From Xanthobacter autotrophicus Py2 (GTDB lineage Bacteria; Pseudomonadota; Alphaproteobacteria; Rhizobiales; Xanthobacteraceae), in contig CP000781.1 of the NCBI GenBank assembly GCA_000017645.1, positions 4,637,501 to 4,701,500 of the forward strand: a stretch of 64,000 bases of DNA. Reading direction: 5' to 3'. Positions 8,087-19,251 of the stretch are shown here, piece after piece (position 1 is the first letter of the stretch; every line of letters begins with the position of its first letter). Both the position numbers and the translations under genes were made by a program. The notes below the pieces were generated by a model that had not been told where the DNA came from, searched no databases, and saw nothing but the letters and a program-made list of their open reading frames with translations.

Positions 8087-10228
8087 ATGTTGGCACTGGT
8101 GTTGATCATCGCCTGCGGCCTGCTGGCCGTGGCGTACGGCGTATGGGCCATCCGCGAACTCATGGCCGCGGATCCCGGTACCGCGCGGATGCAGGAAATC
8201 GCAGCCGCCATCGCGGAAGGGGCGCAGGCCTATCTGAAGCGCCAATACACCACCATCGGCGTGGTGGGCGTCGTCATCTTCGTTCTCGTGGGGGTGTTCC
8301 TCGGCTGGCTGGTGGCGGTGGGCTTCGCCGTCGGGGCGATCCTGTCGGCGCTGGCCGGCTTCATCGGCATGAACGTGTCGGTCCGCGCCAACGTGCGCAC
8401 CGCGCAGGCGGCGACCCTGTCGCTGGCCGGCGGCCTCGATCTCGCGTTCAAGGCCGGGGCGGTCACCGGCCTGCTGGTGGCGGGCCTCGCCCTCCTCGGG
8501 GTCACGGTCTATTTCCTCGTGCTCACCCAGATCCTCGGCTTTGCCGGCAACAGCCGCACGGTGGTGGATGCGCTGGTGGCGCTGGGCTTCGGCGCCTCGC
8601 TCATCTCCATCTTTGCCCGTCTCGGCGGTGGCATCTTCACCAAGGGCGCCGACGTGGGCGGCGATCTCGTGGGCAAGGTGGAAGCCGGAATTCCGGAGGA
8701 TGACCCGCGCAACCCGGCCACCATCGCCGACAACGTGGGCGACAATGTCGGCGACTGCGCCGGCATGGCCGCCGACCTGTTCGAGACCTATGCGGTGACC
8801 GTGGTGGCCACCATGGTGCTCGCCGCCATCTTCTTCGCTGCCGCGCCGGCGTCGCTCGCCACCATGATGGTCTATCCGCTGGCCATCGGCGGGGCGTGCA
8901 TCATCACCTCCATCGCCGGCACCTTCTTCGTGCGGCTCGGGGCCAATTCCTCGATCATGGGAGCGCTCTACAAGGGCCTCATGGCGACAGCGGGCTTCTC
9001 CATCATCGCGCTAGCTGCGGTGACGTGGCTTTTGCCCGGCTTCGGCCCCATCGCCGGGGCGGACTTCACCGGCACCAGCCTGTTCCTGTGCGGCCTCGTG
9101 GGCCTCGCGGTGACCGGCGCCATCGTGGTGATCACCGAATATTACACCGGCACCGGCTATCGCCCGGTGGTGTCCATCGCCCAGGCCTCGGTGACCGGGC
9201 ACGGCACCAACATCATCCAGGGCCTTGCCGTCTCGTTGGAATCCACGGCACTGCCGACGCTGGTCATCATCGCCGGCATCCTGTTCGCCTATGGCCTCGC
9301 CGGCCTGTTCGGCATCGCCATCGCCGCCACCACCATGCTGGCGCTGGCCGGCATGATCGTGGCGCTGGACGCCTTCGGCCCGGTCACGGACAACGCCGGC
9401 GGCATCGCCGAGATGGCCGGCCTGCCCAAGGAGGTGCGCCAGTCCACCGACGCGCTGGACGCGGTGGGCAACACCACCAAAGCTGTCACCAAGGGCTATG
9501 CCATCGGCTCCGCCGGCCTCGGCGCGCTTGTGTTGTTCGCCGCCTACAGCCAGGACCTGAAGTACTTCATCGCCCAGGCGGGGCAGGGCACCTACTTCTA
9601 TGGCGTGACCCCCAACTTCTCGCTTGAGAACCCCTATGTGGTGGTGGGCCTGCTGTTTGGCGGCCTGCTGCCGTTCCTGTTCGCCGCCATGGGCATGACG
9701 GCGGTGGGCCGGGCCGCTGGCGCCATCGTGGAGGAGGTGCGCCGGCAGTTCCGCGAGAAGCCGGGCATCATGGCCGGCACCGAGAAGCCGGATTATTCCC
9801 GCGCCGTGGACATGCTGACCAAGGCGGCCATCAAGGAGATGATCATCCCCTCCCTGCTGCCGGTGCTGTCGCCCATTGTCTGCTACTTCGTCATCTACTT
9901 CGTGGCGGGCGGCGGCGCGGCGGGGAAATCCGCCGCCTTCTCGGCGGTGGGCGCCATGCTGCTGGGCGTGATCGTGACCGGCCTCTTCGTCGCCATCTCC
10001 ATGACCTCGGGCGGCGGCGCCTGGGACAATGCCAAGAAGTCGTTCGAGGACGGTTTCGTGGACAAGGACGGCGTGCGCCACATGAAGGGCTCGGAGGCCC
10101 ACAAGGCCTCGGTGACCGGCGACACCGTGGGCGACCCCTACAAGGACACGGCGGGCCCCGCCGTGAACCCCATGATCAAGATCACCAACATCGTGGCGCT
10201 GCTGCTACTGGCGGTGCTGGGGCATTGA
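8087..10228 (+). CDS. hppA: Membrane-bound H+-translocating pyrophosphatase (K+-independent type)
   Basis: About 713 residues with roughly 16 membrane helices. It couples hydrolysis of pyrophosphate to proton export across the inner membrane. Active-site motifs include [40 protein letters not shown] and, near the C-terminus, [20 protein letters not shown]. The diagnostic GNTTKA contains Lys where K+-dependent enzymes have Ala, so this is the K+-independent class known from Rhodospirillum rubrum. The ATG at 8087 follows a GGGTGGGAG ribosome site and is preferred over the GTG at 8078. Monocistronic, convergent with the M23 peptidase gene. Confidence 0.95.
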   Translation: MLALVLIIACGLLAVAYGVWAIRELMAADPGTARMQEIAAAIAEGAQAYLKRQYTTIGVVGVVIFVLVGVFLGWLVAVGFAVGAILSALAGFIGMNVSVRANVRTAQAATLSLAGGLDLAFKAGAVTGLLVAGLALLGVTVYFLVLTQILGFAGNSRTVVDALVALGFGASLISIFARLGGGIFTKGADVGGDLVGKVEAGIPEDDPRNPATIADNVGDNVGDCAGMAADLFETYAVTVVATMVLAAIFFAAAPASLATMMVYPLAIGGACIITSIAGTFFVRLGANSSIMGALYKGLMATAGFSIIALAAVTWLLPGFGPIAGADFTGTSLFLCGLVGLAVTGAIVVITEYYTGTGYRPVVSIAQASVTGHGTNIIQGLAVSLESTALPTLVIIAGILFAYGLAGLFGIAIAATTMLALAGMIVALDAFGPVTDNAGGIAEMAGLPKEVRQSTDALDAVGNTTKAVTKGYAIGSAGLGALVLFAAYSQDLKYFIAQAGQGTYFYGVTPNFSLENPYVVVGLLFGGLLPFLFAAMGMTAVGRAAGAIVEEVRRQFREKPGIMAGTEKPDYSRAVDMLTKAAIKEMIIPSLLPVLSPIVCYFVIYFVAGGGAAGKSAAFSAVGAMLLGVIVTGLFVAISMTSGGGAWDNAKKSFEDGFVDKDGVRHMKGSEAHKASVTGDTVGDPYKDTAGPAVNPMIKITNIVALLLLAVLGH

Positions 10229-10236
10229 GGGAAGAC

Positions 10237-10263
10237 GCCGGCGGGCCAGACCTGCCCGCCGGC
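10237..10263. terminator. GC-rich hairpin between convergent hppA and the M23 peptidase gene
   Basis: A perfect 10-bp stem, GCCGGCGGGC/GCCCGCCGGC, with a 7-base loop lies directly after the hppA stop and just before the stop of the opposing gene. There is no long U-tract. It is suited to ending or stabilising transcripts from both sides. Confidence 0.6.
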
Positions 10264-10267
10264 ACCC

Positions 10268-11464
10268 CTATTTCCCGTCGCCGAAATCCACCACCTCGTT
10301 GTTCAGGGGCAGCGCGTCCTGCCTGGGGCCGGCGAGGCGGCTGCGGTCGATATCGGCCGGAATCGGCTTTTCAAAGAAGTCCGCGCCGGCCGGGTTGGCC
10401 ACGCCCTGGCCCTCGAAGCGCGTGAAGGCATAGGGCAGGCCGTTGGCATCCAGCGGCGAGGGGCCGTCCATCACGTGGAAATGCAGGTGCGGGGCGTTGG
10501 TGTTGCCGGTGTTGCCGAGCAGGCCGATGATGTCGCCCGTCCGCACCTTGTCGCCCAGCTTCACCTTCAGGCTGCCGCGCTGCATGTGGGCGTAGAAGGC
10601 AAAGTTGCCGCCGCCCATGTCGATCACCAGCATGTTGCCGCCGATGTTCTCCGGGGTGATGCCCTTGGCGTCGCCGCCGGGCACCTGGGCGTCGGTGGCG
10701 TCATAAAGGTTCACCACCACGCCGTCGGCCACCGCATGCACCGGCACGCCGTAAAACGCGTAGCTTTCCAGCTTGTGCACGTCGCCGGTGAAGAGGCGGT
10801 CGCTGGCGTCGAGCTGGACGAAGTCGATGGCGAAGCGCTCCGGCACCCGCAGCCGCCCGTTCACCGCCATGATCGCCCCGCGATGGGAGGTGAGGGCATC
10901 GCAGCAGCCGTTGATCGCCACCCAGCCCTTGCCGCGCAGCGGCGGTGCGATCACCACCGCCGGGCGGCCGATGGCGGTTTCCGCTCCGGTGAAGCTGAAG
11001 GTGCCCGGCAGGGGCCCATTCGCCGGCATGGGCGCCGGCTTGCCGTCTGCACCAGCTTCCTGGCGGGTCGCCGTGATGCGCGCCAGCACACGCTCGGGGA
11101 GCTTGGCGTCGCGGGCAAACGGCACGTCGAGGAACACCGCCGCGATGCCGCCGGGCGCGATGGCTCCGCCGGCGCCGGCATAGACCGTCTGCAGCGCGCG
11201 CAGGCCCGCGCCTTCCAGGCTGGCGAGGACCTGCCCCGCGCTGTCCACCGCTTCCACCTTGTCGAGGGTGACAAACAGCTTGCTGGGATTGGTGACGTAA
11301 AGCTCATAGGCGAGGTGAACCCGGCCATCGGCGCCCAACACCGGATTCGGCGCGGTGATGGGCTGGGCCGCGATGGAGCTGTAGACCTCGTCCATCTTCA
11401 GGGACTGCGCCACAGCGTGAGACGCCGCACAAAGCGCGGCCAGAGCGACAAGAAGTCGGTGCAA
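10268..11464 (-). CDS. M23-family peptidoglycan metallopeptidase, secreted
   Basis: About 398 residues, beginning with a signal peptide (MHRLLVALAALCAASHAVAQ). The C-terminal half is an LytM/M23 domain: HAVADGVVVNLYDATDAQ, GNMLVIDMGGGNFAFYAHMQ, and the zinc-site motif HLHFHVMDG. The first metal motif reads RFAIDF, with Arg where classical LytM enzymes have His but keeping the Asp. It may therefore have altered activity or belong to a variant subfamily. The N-terminal 200 residues resemble no domain I can name. Probably acts on the periplasmic cell wall. Monocistronic. Confidence 0.8.
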   Translation of the reverse strand: MHRLLVALAALCAASHAVAQSLKMDEVYSSIAAQPITAPNPVLGADGRVHLAYELYVTNPSKLFVTLDKVEAVDSAGQVLASLEGAGLRALQTVYAGAGGAIAPGGIAAVFLDVPFARDAKLPERVLARITATRQEAGADGKPAPMPANGPLPGTFSFTGAETAIGRPAVVIAPPLRGKGWVAINGCCDALTSHRGAIMAVNGRLRVPERFAIDFVQLDASDRLFTGDVHKLESYAFYGVPVHAVADGVVVNLYDATDAQVPGGDAKGITPENIGGNMLVIDMGGGNFAFYAHMQRGSLKVKLGDKVRTGDIIGLLGNTGNTNAPHLHFHVMDGPSPLDANGLPYAFTRFEGQGVANPAGADFFEKPIPADIDRSRLAGPRQDALPLNNEVVDFGDGK

Positions 11465-11719
11465 GGCGGGACCCCCGGATCAGGAGACGGCACGAAGAGG
11501 AAGACGGCGCACAGCCTCGTTCAAGCCGGCCTCATGTTCAATCTGCGGCCCGATACCGCCGTGGCGGGACACAGGGTGGGAAACCGGCGGATGGGGCGTC
11601 GCGCCGGCCTGCCATGCGCGCCGGGCAGGCGGCGCGGTGTGGCGCCGCTCTTCCCTCCCGGCGCCCGATCGTGTAACAGACCGGCAACTGACGCGCCGGG
11701 CTATGGCCGTGGCGCGAAC

Positions 11720-12133
11720 ATGATGGATTCCATGCAGACGGTTCTCATTGTCATTCACCTCATGGTGGTGCTCGCGCTCATCGGCGTGGTGCTGATCCAG
11801 CGCTCGGAAGGCGGCGGACTTGGCATCGGCGGCGGCGGGGGCGGTGGTGCCGGCGGCTTCTTCACCGCGCGCGGCTCCGCCAACCTGCTCACCCGGGCCA
11901 CCGCCGTCCTGGCGCTGATCTTCTTCATCACCTCGCTGGCGCTGACCATCGTGGCGGGCTGGGGCCGGGCGCCGCGCTCGATCCTGCAGCCGGCGACCCA
12001 GTCTGGCCCGCAGGTCCCGCAGAGCGGCGGCACCATTCTCGACCAGATTCGCCCGCAGGGTGGCGCCGCCGATCAGGGCGCCCCCGCGACGCCGGCCGTG
12101 CCTTCGGGCCCGCAGGTTCCGCAGTCCAAGTAA
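11720..12133 (+). CDS. secG: Protein translocase subunit SecG
   Basis: About 137 residues. Two hydrophobic helices (residues 6-23, VLIVIHLMVVLALIGVVL, and about 57-77) flank the family loop QRSEGGGLGIGGGGGGGAG. A polar Gln/Pro-rich tail contains GPQVPQS twice. SecG is the accessory membrane subunit of SecYEG. The ATG at 11720 is taken; 11732 is also possible. It stands directly upstream of pyrG, an order common in alphaproteobacteria, although no tpiA precedes it. Confidence 0.9.
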   Translation: MMDSMQTVLIVIHLMVVLALIGVVLIQRSEGGGLGIGGGGGGGAGGFFTARGSANLLTRATAVLALIFFITSLALTIVAGWGRAPRSILQPATQSGPQVPQSGGTILDQIRPQGGAADQGAPATPAVPSGPQVPQSK

Positions 12134-13882
<1,749 letters not shown>

Positions 13883-13984
13883 CCTTCCGGCAGGGACAGC
13901 GGCAGGTATTCTCCTGCCGGTTGTTTCCCTCCCGGCCGCCGCCGCTCTAAGCTCCCCCCGGATGAGTCGGGGAGGGGAGTTGGC

Positions 13985-14857
13985 ATGCGACGCGGGCTTG
14001 ACCATGTGGTGCATCTCGTCCGCGACCTGGATGCGGCGGGAGAGGTCTACGACCTGCTTGGCTTCACCGTGGGGGCCCGCAACCGGCATCCCTGGGGCAC
14101 CGAGAACCGCATCGTCCAGACCCCCGGCTTCTTCATCGAGCTGCTGCAAGTGGCTGAGCCGGAAAAGATTCCTCCGGACGAAGGCACGCGCTTCTCGTTC
14201 GGCGCCTTCAACCAGCGCTTCCTCGAAAGTTGCGGCCAGGGCCTCTCCATGCTGGCGCTGGAAGGCTCCGACCCGCAAGCTGAGAAGGCTGTTTTCGATA
14301 TCGAGAACTTCGGCGGGTTCGACACGTTCGAGTTCGGCCGCACGGCCCGCCGGCCGGACGGGCAGGAGGTGGAGGTGGGCTTCACCCTCGCCTTCGCCCG
14401 CGACCCCCTCTCGCCGGACTTCTCCCTGTTCACCTGCACCCAGAAGCTGCCGGAGAATTTCTGGTCGGCGGACCTGCAGCGCCATTCCAACCAGGTCACC
14501 GGGGTCGCCGGCGTGGTGCTGGTGGCGGACACGCCTGCCCTCCACAAGGCGTTTCTGGAGACGGTCACCGGCTGCGGCGTGCTGCGGGCCAGCGACGACT
14601 GGTACGTCAGCCAGACCCCGCGCGGCGCCGTGGACGTGATGACCCGTCCCCTGTTCACCGAGCGCTATGGCGTGCCCGCCCCAGGCGGGGAGGGCCTGCG
14701 GCTGGCGGCGGTGCGCTTCGGCACCCCCGGCGCCCCGGAGCTGCGACGCTCGCTGGCGGCCCGGCGCATGGTGGAGGAGACCATCGCCGGCGTGGTGGTG
14801 GTGCCCCCCAAGGCCGCCATGGGCGCGACGCTGGTGTTCGAGGTGACGGAGGGGTGA
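13985..14857 (+). CDS. Glyoxalase-like (VOC superfamily) protein of unknown substrate
   Basis: About 290 residues. The N-terminus, RRGLDHVVHLVRDLDAAGEV and YDLLGFTVGARNRHPWGTEN, is typical of a glyoxalase-like VOC domain, with His7 as a likely metal ligand and HPWGTENR as a conserved loop. A second half-domain begins near residue 175 (HSNQVTGVAGVVLVADTPAL). Family members bind a metal and act on diverse small molecules; no substrate can be read here. It follows pyrG by about 100 bases on the same strand. Confidence 0.75.
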   Translation: MRRGLDHVVHLVRDLDAAGEVYDLLGFTVGARNRHPWGTENRIVQTPGFFIELLQVAEPEKIPPDEGTRFSFGAFNQRFLESCGQGLSMLALEGSDPQAEKAVFDIENFGGFDTFEFGRTARRPDGQEVEVGFTLAFARDPLSPDFSLFTCTQKLPENFWSADLQRHSNQVTGVAGVVLVADTPALHKAFLETVTGCGVLRASDDWYVSQTPRGAVDVMTRPLFTERYGVPAPGGEGLRLAAVRFGTPGAPELRRSLAARRMVEETIAGVVVVPPKAAMGATLVFEVTEG

Positions 14858-14895
14858 GAGGGACTTGCGGGGGGCGGGCACCGCTTCCCAAGGGC

Positions 14896-15064
14896 CGTCC
14901 TGCCCGGCCTTGGGCCGGGCATCCACGCCGGGCCGTCTGCACTCTGTTCGGAGCTGTGTTCCCGGCCGAGCCACGTGGATGGCCGGAACCCGCATGTTTG
15001 CGGGTTCCGTTCGTAAGGGCGGAAGTCGGCAACAGCCGACTTCCGGGTCAAGCCCGGCCAGGAC
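14896..15064. repeat. Composite REP-like element 1 (two arms and two internal hairpins)
   Basis: The left arm (14896-14927) starts CGTCCTGCCCGGCC and ends GGGCATCCACG. An inverted partial arm ends the element (15041-15064, containing CCGGGTCAAGCCCGGCC). Between them are two perfect hairpins: GGAACCCGCA-TGTT-TGCGGGTTCC (14985-15008) and GGAAGTCGGC-AACA-GCCGACTTCC (15021-15044). The same arm sequence recurs at 31234-31344 and 39288-39398. The region 14858-15180 holds no gene that I can support. Confidence 0.75.
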
Positions 15065-15190
15065 AGACTGGGTTTCGCGGCCGCCAGCCGCGCGCCCCCT
15101 CACCACTGCCGCACATTTATGCACTGCCTCTGGCTTCACCCGCGTGCGGGATGCCCTAAATGAGGGCAGGGGACATTCGTCCCCGATGGG

Positions 15191-15250
15191 ACGCGGACGG
15201 CCGCGTGCCCTTGCGTATCGAGCGGCGGGGACGACCTCGCCACCCGAGGT
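15191..15250 (+). promoter_or_regulatory. Guanidine-II (mini-ykkC) riboswitch controlling gdx
   Basis: Two hairpins each carry the diagnostic ACGR loop. P1 is ACGCGG-ACGG-CCGCGT (15191-15206). P2 is GGCGGGG-ACGA-CCTCGCC (15224-15241, one G-U pair). They are 17 bases apart. The Shine-Dalgarno CGAGGT (15245-15250) is exactly complementary to ACCTCG (15234-15239), which is the 3' side of P2. Forming P2 therefore frees the ribosome site, and losing it lets ACCTCG mask the site. This fits the known guanidine-II mechanism, and the downstream gene is a guanidinium exporter. Confidence 0.85.
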
Positions 15251-15258
15251 ACCCGCCA

Positions 15259-15576
15259 ATGGCGTGGATCTATCTGTTCGTCGCCGGTGTCATGGAAATC
15301 GCCTGGGCCATCGGCATGAAGCAGTCGGAAGGCTTCACCCGGCTGTGGCCCAGCGTCTTCACCCTGTCGGCCATCGCCGTCAGTCTGTTCCTGCTGTCGC
15401 TGGCGCTCAGGGGCATTCCCATCGGCACCGCCTATGCGGTGTGGGCGGGGATCGGCACCGTGGGCACGGCGCTCGTCGGCATTCTCTTCTTCTCCGAATC
15501 CACCGACCTGCTGCGGCTCGCCTCCATCGGCCTCATCGGCGCCGGGATCGTGGGGCTGAAGCTGGTCACGCCCTGA
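15259..15576 (+). CDS. gdx: Guanidinium exporter Gdx (SugE-type small multidrug resistance protein)
   Basis: About 105 residues with four membrane helices. The N-terminus MAWIYLFVAGVMEIAWAIGM carries the essential SMR glutamate (Glu13), and KQSEGFTRLWPS is characteristic of SugE/Gdx rather than EmrE. IGTAYAVWAGIGTVGTALVG is the conserved second-half motif. These dual-topology dimers exchange guanidinium for protons. The ATG at 15259 is eight bases after GAGGT. The riboswitch just upstream supports guanidinium as the substrate. It sits between the VOC gene and kdsA. Confidence 0.93.
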   Translation: MAWIYLFVAGVMEIAWAIGMKQSEGFTRLWPSVFTLSAIAVSLFLLSLALRGIPIGTAYAVWAGIGTVGTALVGILFFSESTDLLRLASIGLIGAGIVGLKLVTP

Positions 15577-15654
15577 CGAACCGACTAGTTTGGCGCGCCG
15601 CCGGGGCCTCACTGTAAAGCGTTGCCCGGCGGCGCTGCTTCCAAGGATGATCCC

Positions 15655-16533
15655 ATGACCGCCGCACCGCCCGCCACCACGCCGCAGCCCATCGTCGAGG
15701 TGGGGCAAGATGTGGACCTCGTGCGCATCGGCAATGGCCTGCCGCTGGCGCTCATCGCCGGCCCCTGCCAGATGGAAAGCCGCGCCCACGCGCTGGAGGT
15801 GGCCTCCGCCCTGAAGGAGATCACCCGGCGGCGCGGCATCGGCCTCATCTTCAAGACCTCATTCGACAAGGCCAACCGCACCTCGCTCTCGGCCCAGCGG
15901 GGCCTCGGGCTGGAAGCCGCCCTGCCGGTGTTCGCCGAGATCCGCGAGAGCCTCGGCCTGCCGGTGCTCACCGACGTGCACGAGATCGACCAGTGCGCCG
16001 CCGCCGCGCAGGCGGTGGACGTGCTCCAGATCCCCGCCTTCCTGTGCCGCCAGACCGATCTGCTCATCGCCGCCGCCCGCACCGGCAAGACGGTGAACGT
16101 GAAGAAGGGCCAGTTCCTCGCCCCCTGGGACATGGCCAATGTGGTGAACAAGCTCACCGGCGCCGGCAACGGCCGGGTGCTGGTGACCGAGCGGGGCGTG
16201 TCGTTCGGCTACAACACCCTCGTCTCCGACATGCGGGCGCTGCCCATCCTCGCCAAGACCACGGGCGCGCCGGTGGTGTTCGATGCCACCCATTCGGTGC
16301 AGCAGCCGGGCGGGCAGGGCTCCTCCTCCGGCGGCCAGCGCGAGTTCGTGCCGGTGCTGGCCCGCGCGGCGGTGGCCGTGGGAGTCGCCGCGGTGTTCAT
16401 CGAGACCCACCCCGACCCGGACAAGGCCCCTTCCGACGGGCCGAACATGGTGCCGCTCTCCCAGCTGGAAGCGCTGATCACCACGCTTCAGGCGTTCGAC
16501 GCCGTTGCAAAAGCCAATCCCGTCACCATCTGA
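15655..16533 (+). CDS. kdsA: 3-deoxy-D-manno-octulosonate 8-phosphate synthase KdsA (metal-dependent class)
   Basis: About 292 residues. It condenses phosphoenolpyruvate with arabinose 5-phosphate to Kdo-8-phosphate for lipopolysaccharide. Motifs include [58 protein letters not shown] and [11 protein letters not shown]. Cys38 in IAGPC marks the metal-dependent class; the metal-independent E. coli enzyme has Asn at this point. The ATG at 15655 follows AAGGA. It is on the same strand as gdx, 78 bases downstream. Confidence 0.96.
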   Translation: MTAAPPATTPQPIVEVGQDVDLVRIGNGLPLALIAGPCQMESRAHALEVASALKEITRRRGIGLIFKTSFDKANRTSLSAQRGLGLEAALPVFAEIRESLGLPVLTDVHEIDQCAAAAQAVDVLQIPAFLCRQTDLLIAAARTGKTVNVKKGQFLAPWDMANVVNKLTGAGNGRVLVTERGVSFGYNTLVSDMRALPILAKTTGAPVVFDATHSVQQPGGQGSSSGGQREFVPVLARAAVAVGVAAVFIETHPDPDKAPSDGPNMVPLSQLEALITTLQAFDAVAKANPVTI

Positions 16534-16715
16534 CCACAGCTTGGGCTTGGCTGTCCGGCCCCTTCGGACCAGCCGCTTCGGGCGCGTTCCTGTGCGCCGG
16601 GCGGCATGGTCCGGCTGAAGGGTGCGTCCGCGCGGTATTGAGAAACCGAAGCGTCTGTTGCCTTGGCCGGGCCGCCGTGTATGGTCTCGCGCCCATTTTG
16701 TTGAAGAGATTTCGT

Positions 16716-18086
16716 ATGGCCCGGGACACCCTTGACGCGACCCCCATTGCCGGCCGGCACGAGCTGGTGGAGTGGATGGAACAGGGGTCCAAACCGGAGC
16801 GGGCCTTTCGCATCGGTACCGAGCACGAGAAGATCCCCTTCACCCTCGGCCGCCACGAACCGGTGCCCTACGAGGGGCCCAAGGGCATCCGCAAGCTCCT
16901 GGAGGGCATGCGCTCCCTGCTCGGCTGGGAGCCCATCATGGAAGGCCCCACCATCATCGGCCTCGCCGATGTGACCGGGGGCGGCGCCATCTCGCTGGAG
17001 CCGGGCGGACAGTTCGAGCTGTCGGGCGCGCCGGTCTCCACCATCCACGAGACCTGCGCGGAGCTGAATGCGCATCTGGCGCAGGTGCGCGAAGTTGCGG
17101 AGCCGCTGGGCATCGGCTTCCTCGGCATCGGCATGAGCCCCAAGTGGACCCGCACCGAGACCCCGGTGATGCCCAAGGGCCGTTACAAGATCATGGCCGG
17201 CTACATGCCTAAGGTGGGCAAGCTGGGCCTCGACATGATGTTCCGCACCTGCACCGTGCAGGTGAATCTCGACTTCTCGTCCGAAGCCGACATGGTGCGG
17301 AAGATGCGCGTCGGCCTCGCGCTCCAGCCGGTGGCGACCGCCCTGTTCGCCAATTCGCCGTTCACCGAAGGCAAGCCCAACGGCTTCCTCTCGTTCCGCT
17401 CCGAGATCTGGCGCGACACCGACAATGCCCGCTCGGGCATGCTGCCCTTCGCCTTCGAGGACGGCTTCGGCTTCGATCGTTACGTGGACTACGCCCTCGA
17501 CGTGCCCATGTATTTCGTGAAGCGCGGCGAGAGCTACGTGGACGTGTCGGGCACCTCGTTCCGCGACCTGCTCGCCGGCCGCCATCCGCTGCTGCCGGGC
17601 GAGACCGCCACCCTCTCGGACTGGATCAACCACCTCTCCACCATCTTCCCCGAGGTACGCCTGAAGCGCTTTTTGGAGATGCGCGGCGCCGATGCCGGCC
17701 CCTGGGCCAAGCTGTGCGCGCTGCCCGCGCTCTGGGTGGGCCTGCTCTACGACCAGCAAAGCCTCGATGCCGCCTGGGACCTCGCCAAGGACTGGACCGC
17801 CGAGCAGCGCCAGCAGCTGCGGGACGACGTGCCCCGCCTTGGCTTGAAGGCCGAGATCGCCGGCCGCCAGCTGCGCGATATCGCCCGCGACGTGCTCAAG
17901 CTGTCGGAAGCCGGGCTGAAGCGGCGCGGCTTCCACGACCGGCTGGGCCGCGACGAGACGCGCTTCCTGGAGCCGCTGGAAGAGATCGTGCTCACCGGCC
18001 GCTCCCCCGCCGACAAGCTGCTGGCGCTCTACAACGGCGAATGGGACCACTCGGTGGAACCGGCCTTCCAGGCGCTGGCTTACTGA
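16716..18086 (+). CDS. gshA: Glutamate-cysteine ligase, plant/alphaproteobacterial type (GCS2)
   Basis: About 456 residues. It makes gamma-glutamylcysteine, the first step of glutathione synthesis. Family motifs are [84 protein letters not shown] and [20 protein letters not shown]. These belong to the plant-type enzyme of alphaproteobacteria rather than the E. coli GshA family. The ATG at 16716 opens the conserved domain. It is preceded by 180 bases without a gene. Confidence 0.95.
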   Translation: MARDTLDATPIAGRHELVEWMEQGSKPERAFRIGTEHEKIPFTLGRHEPVPYEGPKGIRKLLEGMRSLLGWEPIMEGPTIIGLADVTGGGAISLEPGGQFELSGAPVSTIHETCAELNAHLAQVREVAEPLGIGFLGIGMSPKWTRTETPVMPKGRYKIMAGYMPKVGKLGLDMMFRTCTVQVNLDFSSEADMVRKMRVGLALQPVATALFANSPFTEGKPNGFLSFRSEIWRDTDNARSGMLPFAFEDGFGFDRYVDYALDVPMYFVKRGESYVDVSGTSFRDLLAGRHPLLPGETATLSDWINHLSTIFPEVRLKRFLEMRGADAGPWAKLCALPALWVGLLYDQQSLDAAWDLAKDWTAEQRQQLRDDVPRLGLKAEIAGRQLRDIARDVLKLSEAGLKRRGFHDRLGRDETRFLEPLEEIVLTGRSPADKLLALYNGEWDHSVEPAFQALAY

Positions 18087-18314
18087 GTCGGGGTGGGGCG
18101 GTCAGCAACTCCGCCCGCAGTTAACGCATGATCTAGGCGCATTGCAGCCATGCGCTGATGCCATGCGACGAAGTCCGGTTTCCACCCGGGCGGCGATGTT
18201 GCGCGGAGCACCCCGCGCCGGTGTTGGGGCATCGCCCCAGCCTCGTCCGCAGGCCGCGTTGCGGGGGCGGCGGGCGCGTGCTCTACCTTGGGGCTCCTGC
18301 CTGGATCTGCCCCC

Positions 18315-19241
18315 ATGCTCCCCGACACATCCCGAACCGATGGGCCCCTCGGCCCGCGCGACTTCGTTCTGTACGCGGTGTGCGTGCTGATCTTCGGCTC
18401 GGGCTGGCTGCCGCTGAAGCTCCAGCTGGGCGTGGTGGCGCCCGAGGTGTCGGGCACCTGGCGCTTTCTCGTCGCGAGCCTTGCCATGCTGGTGTTCGTG
18501 ATCGCGACAGGCGCGCCGCTCGCCTTCAAGGCGCGGGATCACGTCTTGTTCGCGGGCCTCGGGGCGACGCTGTTCTCGCTGAATTTCCTGTTCTTCTACT
18601 ATGCCGGCTATCACCTGCCGTCGGGGCTGATGTCGGTGATCTTCTCCCTTTCCTCCATCCTCATTCCCCTGTTCTCGGCGCTGTTCCTGCGCGTGCCGCT
18701 GCGCCGGCAGATCCTGTTCGGTGCCCTGGCGGGCATCGCCGGCACCGCGCTGGTGTTCGGGCCAAGCCTTGCCGACGGGCGGGGCATCAACGGCGCGGGG
18801 GAGGGGCTGGCGCTGGGCGTCGCCGGGACGGAGAGCTTTGCGTTCGGCAGCCTGCTGTCGGGGGTGGCCGGGCGGCGGGGCTATCCCATGGCATCCACCA
18901 GCTTCTGGGGCTTTGCCTACGGCTTCCTCATCCTGCTGATGGTAAGCCTGGCGCGGGGCGCGCCATTCATGGTGGACTGGAGCGTGCGCTACCTGGGCTC
19001 GCTGGGCTTCCTGATCGTGGTCCAGACGCTGGCGGGCTTCGCCGTCTACATCCAGCTGATCCGGCGCATCGGGGCCAACCGCGCCGGCTACGGCACGGTC
19101 ATGTTCCCCATCGTGGCGCTGTTCCTCTCCACCTGGTTCGAGGACTACCACTGGACGGCGACGGCCGCCGCCGGAATCGCGCTGGTGCTCGCCGGCAACC
19201 TCCTGGTGCTCCGGCAGCCGAAGCCGGCCACCGGAGCCTGA
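18315..19241 (+). CDS. EamA/DMT-superfamily membrane transporter of unknown substrate
   Basis: About 308 residues with ten predicted membrane helices in two five-helix halves. Typical features are GSGWLPLKLQLGVVAPEVSG in helix 1, FFYYAGYHLPSGLMSVIFSL around helices 3-4, and IRRIGANRAGYGTVMFPIVA in the second half. DMT permeases export or import small metabolites; nothing here fixes the substrate. The ATG at 18315 is preferred to a TTG at 18288. It converges on the enamidase gene with a 10-base gap and is not part of its operon. Confidence 0.85.
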   Translation: MLPDTSRTDGPLGPRDFVLYAVCVLIFGSGWLPLKLQLGVVAPEVSGTWRFLVASLAMLVFVIATGAPLAFKARDHVLFAGLGATLFSLNFLFFYYAGYHLPSGLMSVIFSLSSILIPLFSALFLRVPLRRQILFGALAGIAGTALVFGPSLADGRGINGAGEGLALGVAGTESFAFGSLLSGVAGRRGYPMASTSFWGFAYGFLILLMVSLARGAPFMVDWSVRYLGSLGFLIVVQTLAGFAVYIQLIRRIGANRAGYGTVMFPIVALFLSTWFEDYHWTATAAAGIALVLAGNLLVLRQPKPATGA

Positions 19242-19251
19242 CGAAAGCCGA

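Noticed and set aside
1463..8245. A single 2260-residue open frame on the minus strand
   Set aside because: It runs antisense through hmuTUV, bcp, the AsmA-like gene and the hppA start. It has no family features and arises because stop codons are rare in GC-rich DNA.
14858..15180. CRISPR-like array in the hairpin region
   Set aside because: There are two different hairpins and REP arms but no regularly spaced direct repeats or spacers, and no cas genes nearby.
18315..19241. DMT permease as part of the nicotinate island
   Set aside because: It is on the opposite strand, convergent with ena, and has no operator copy. The Liv-type importer is the better uptake candidate.
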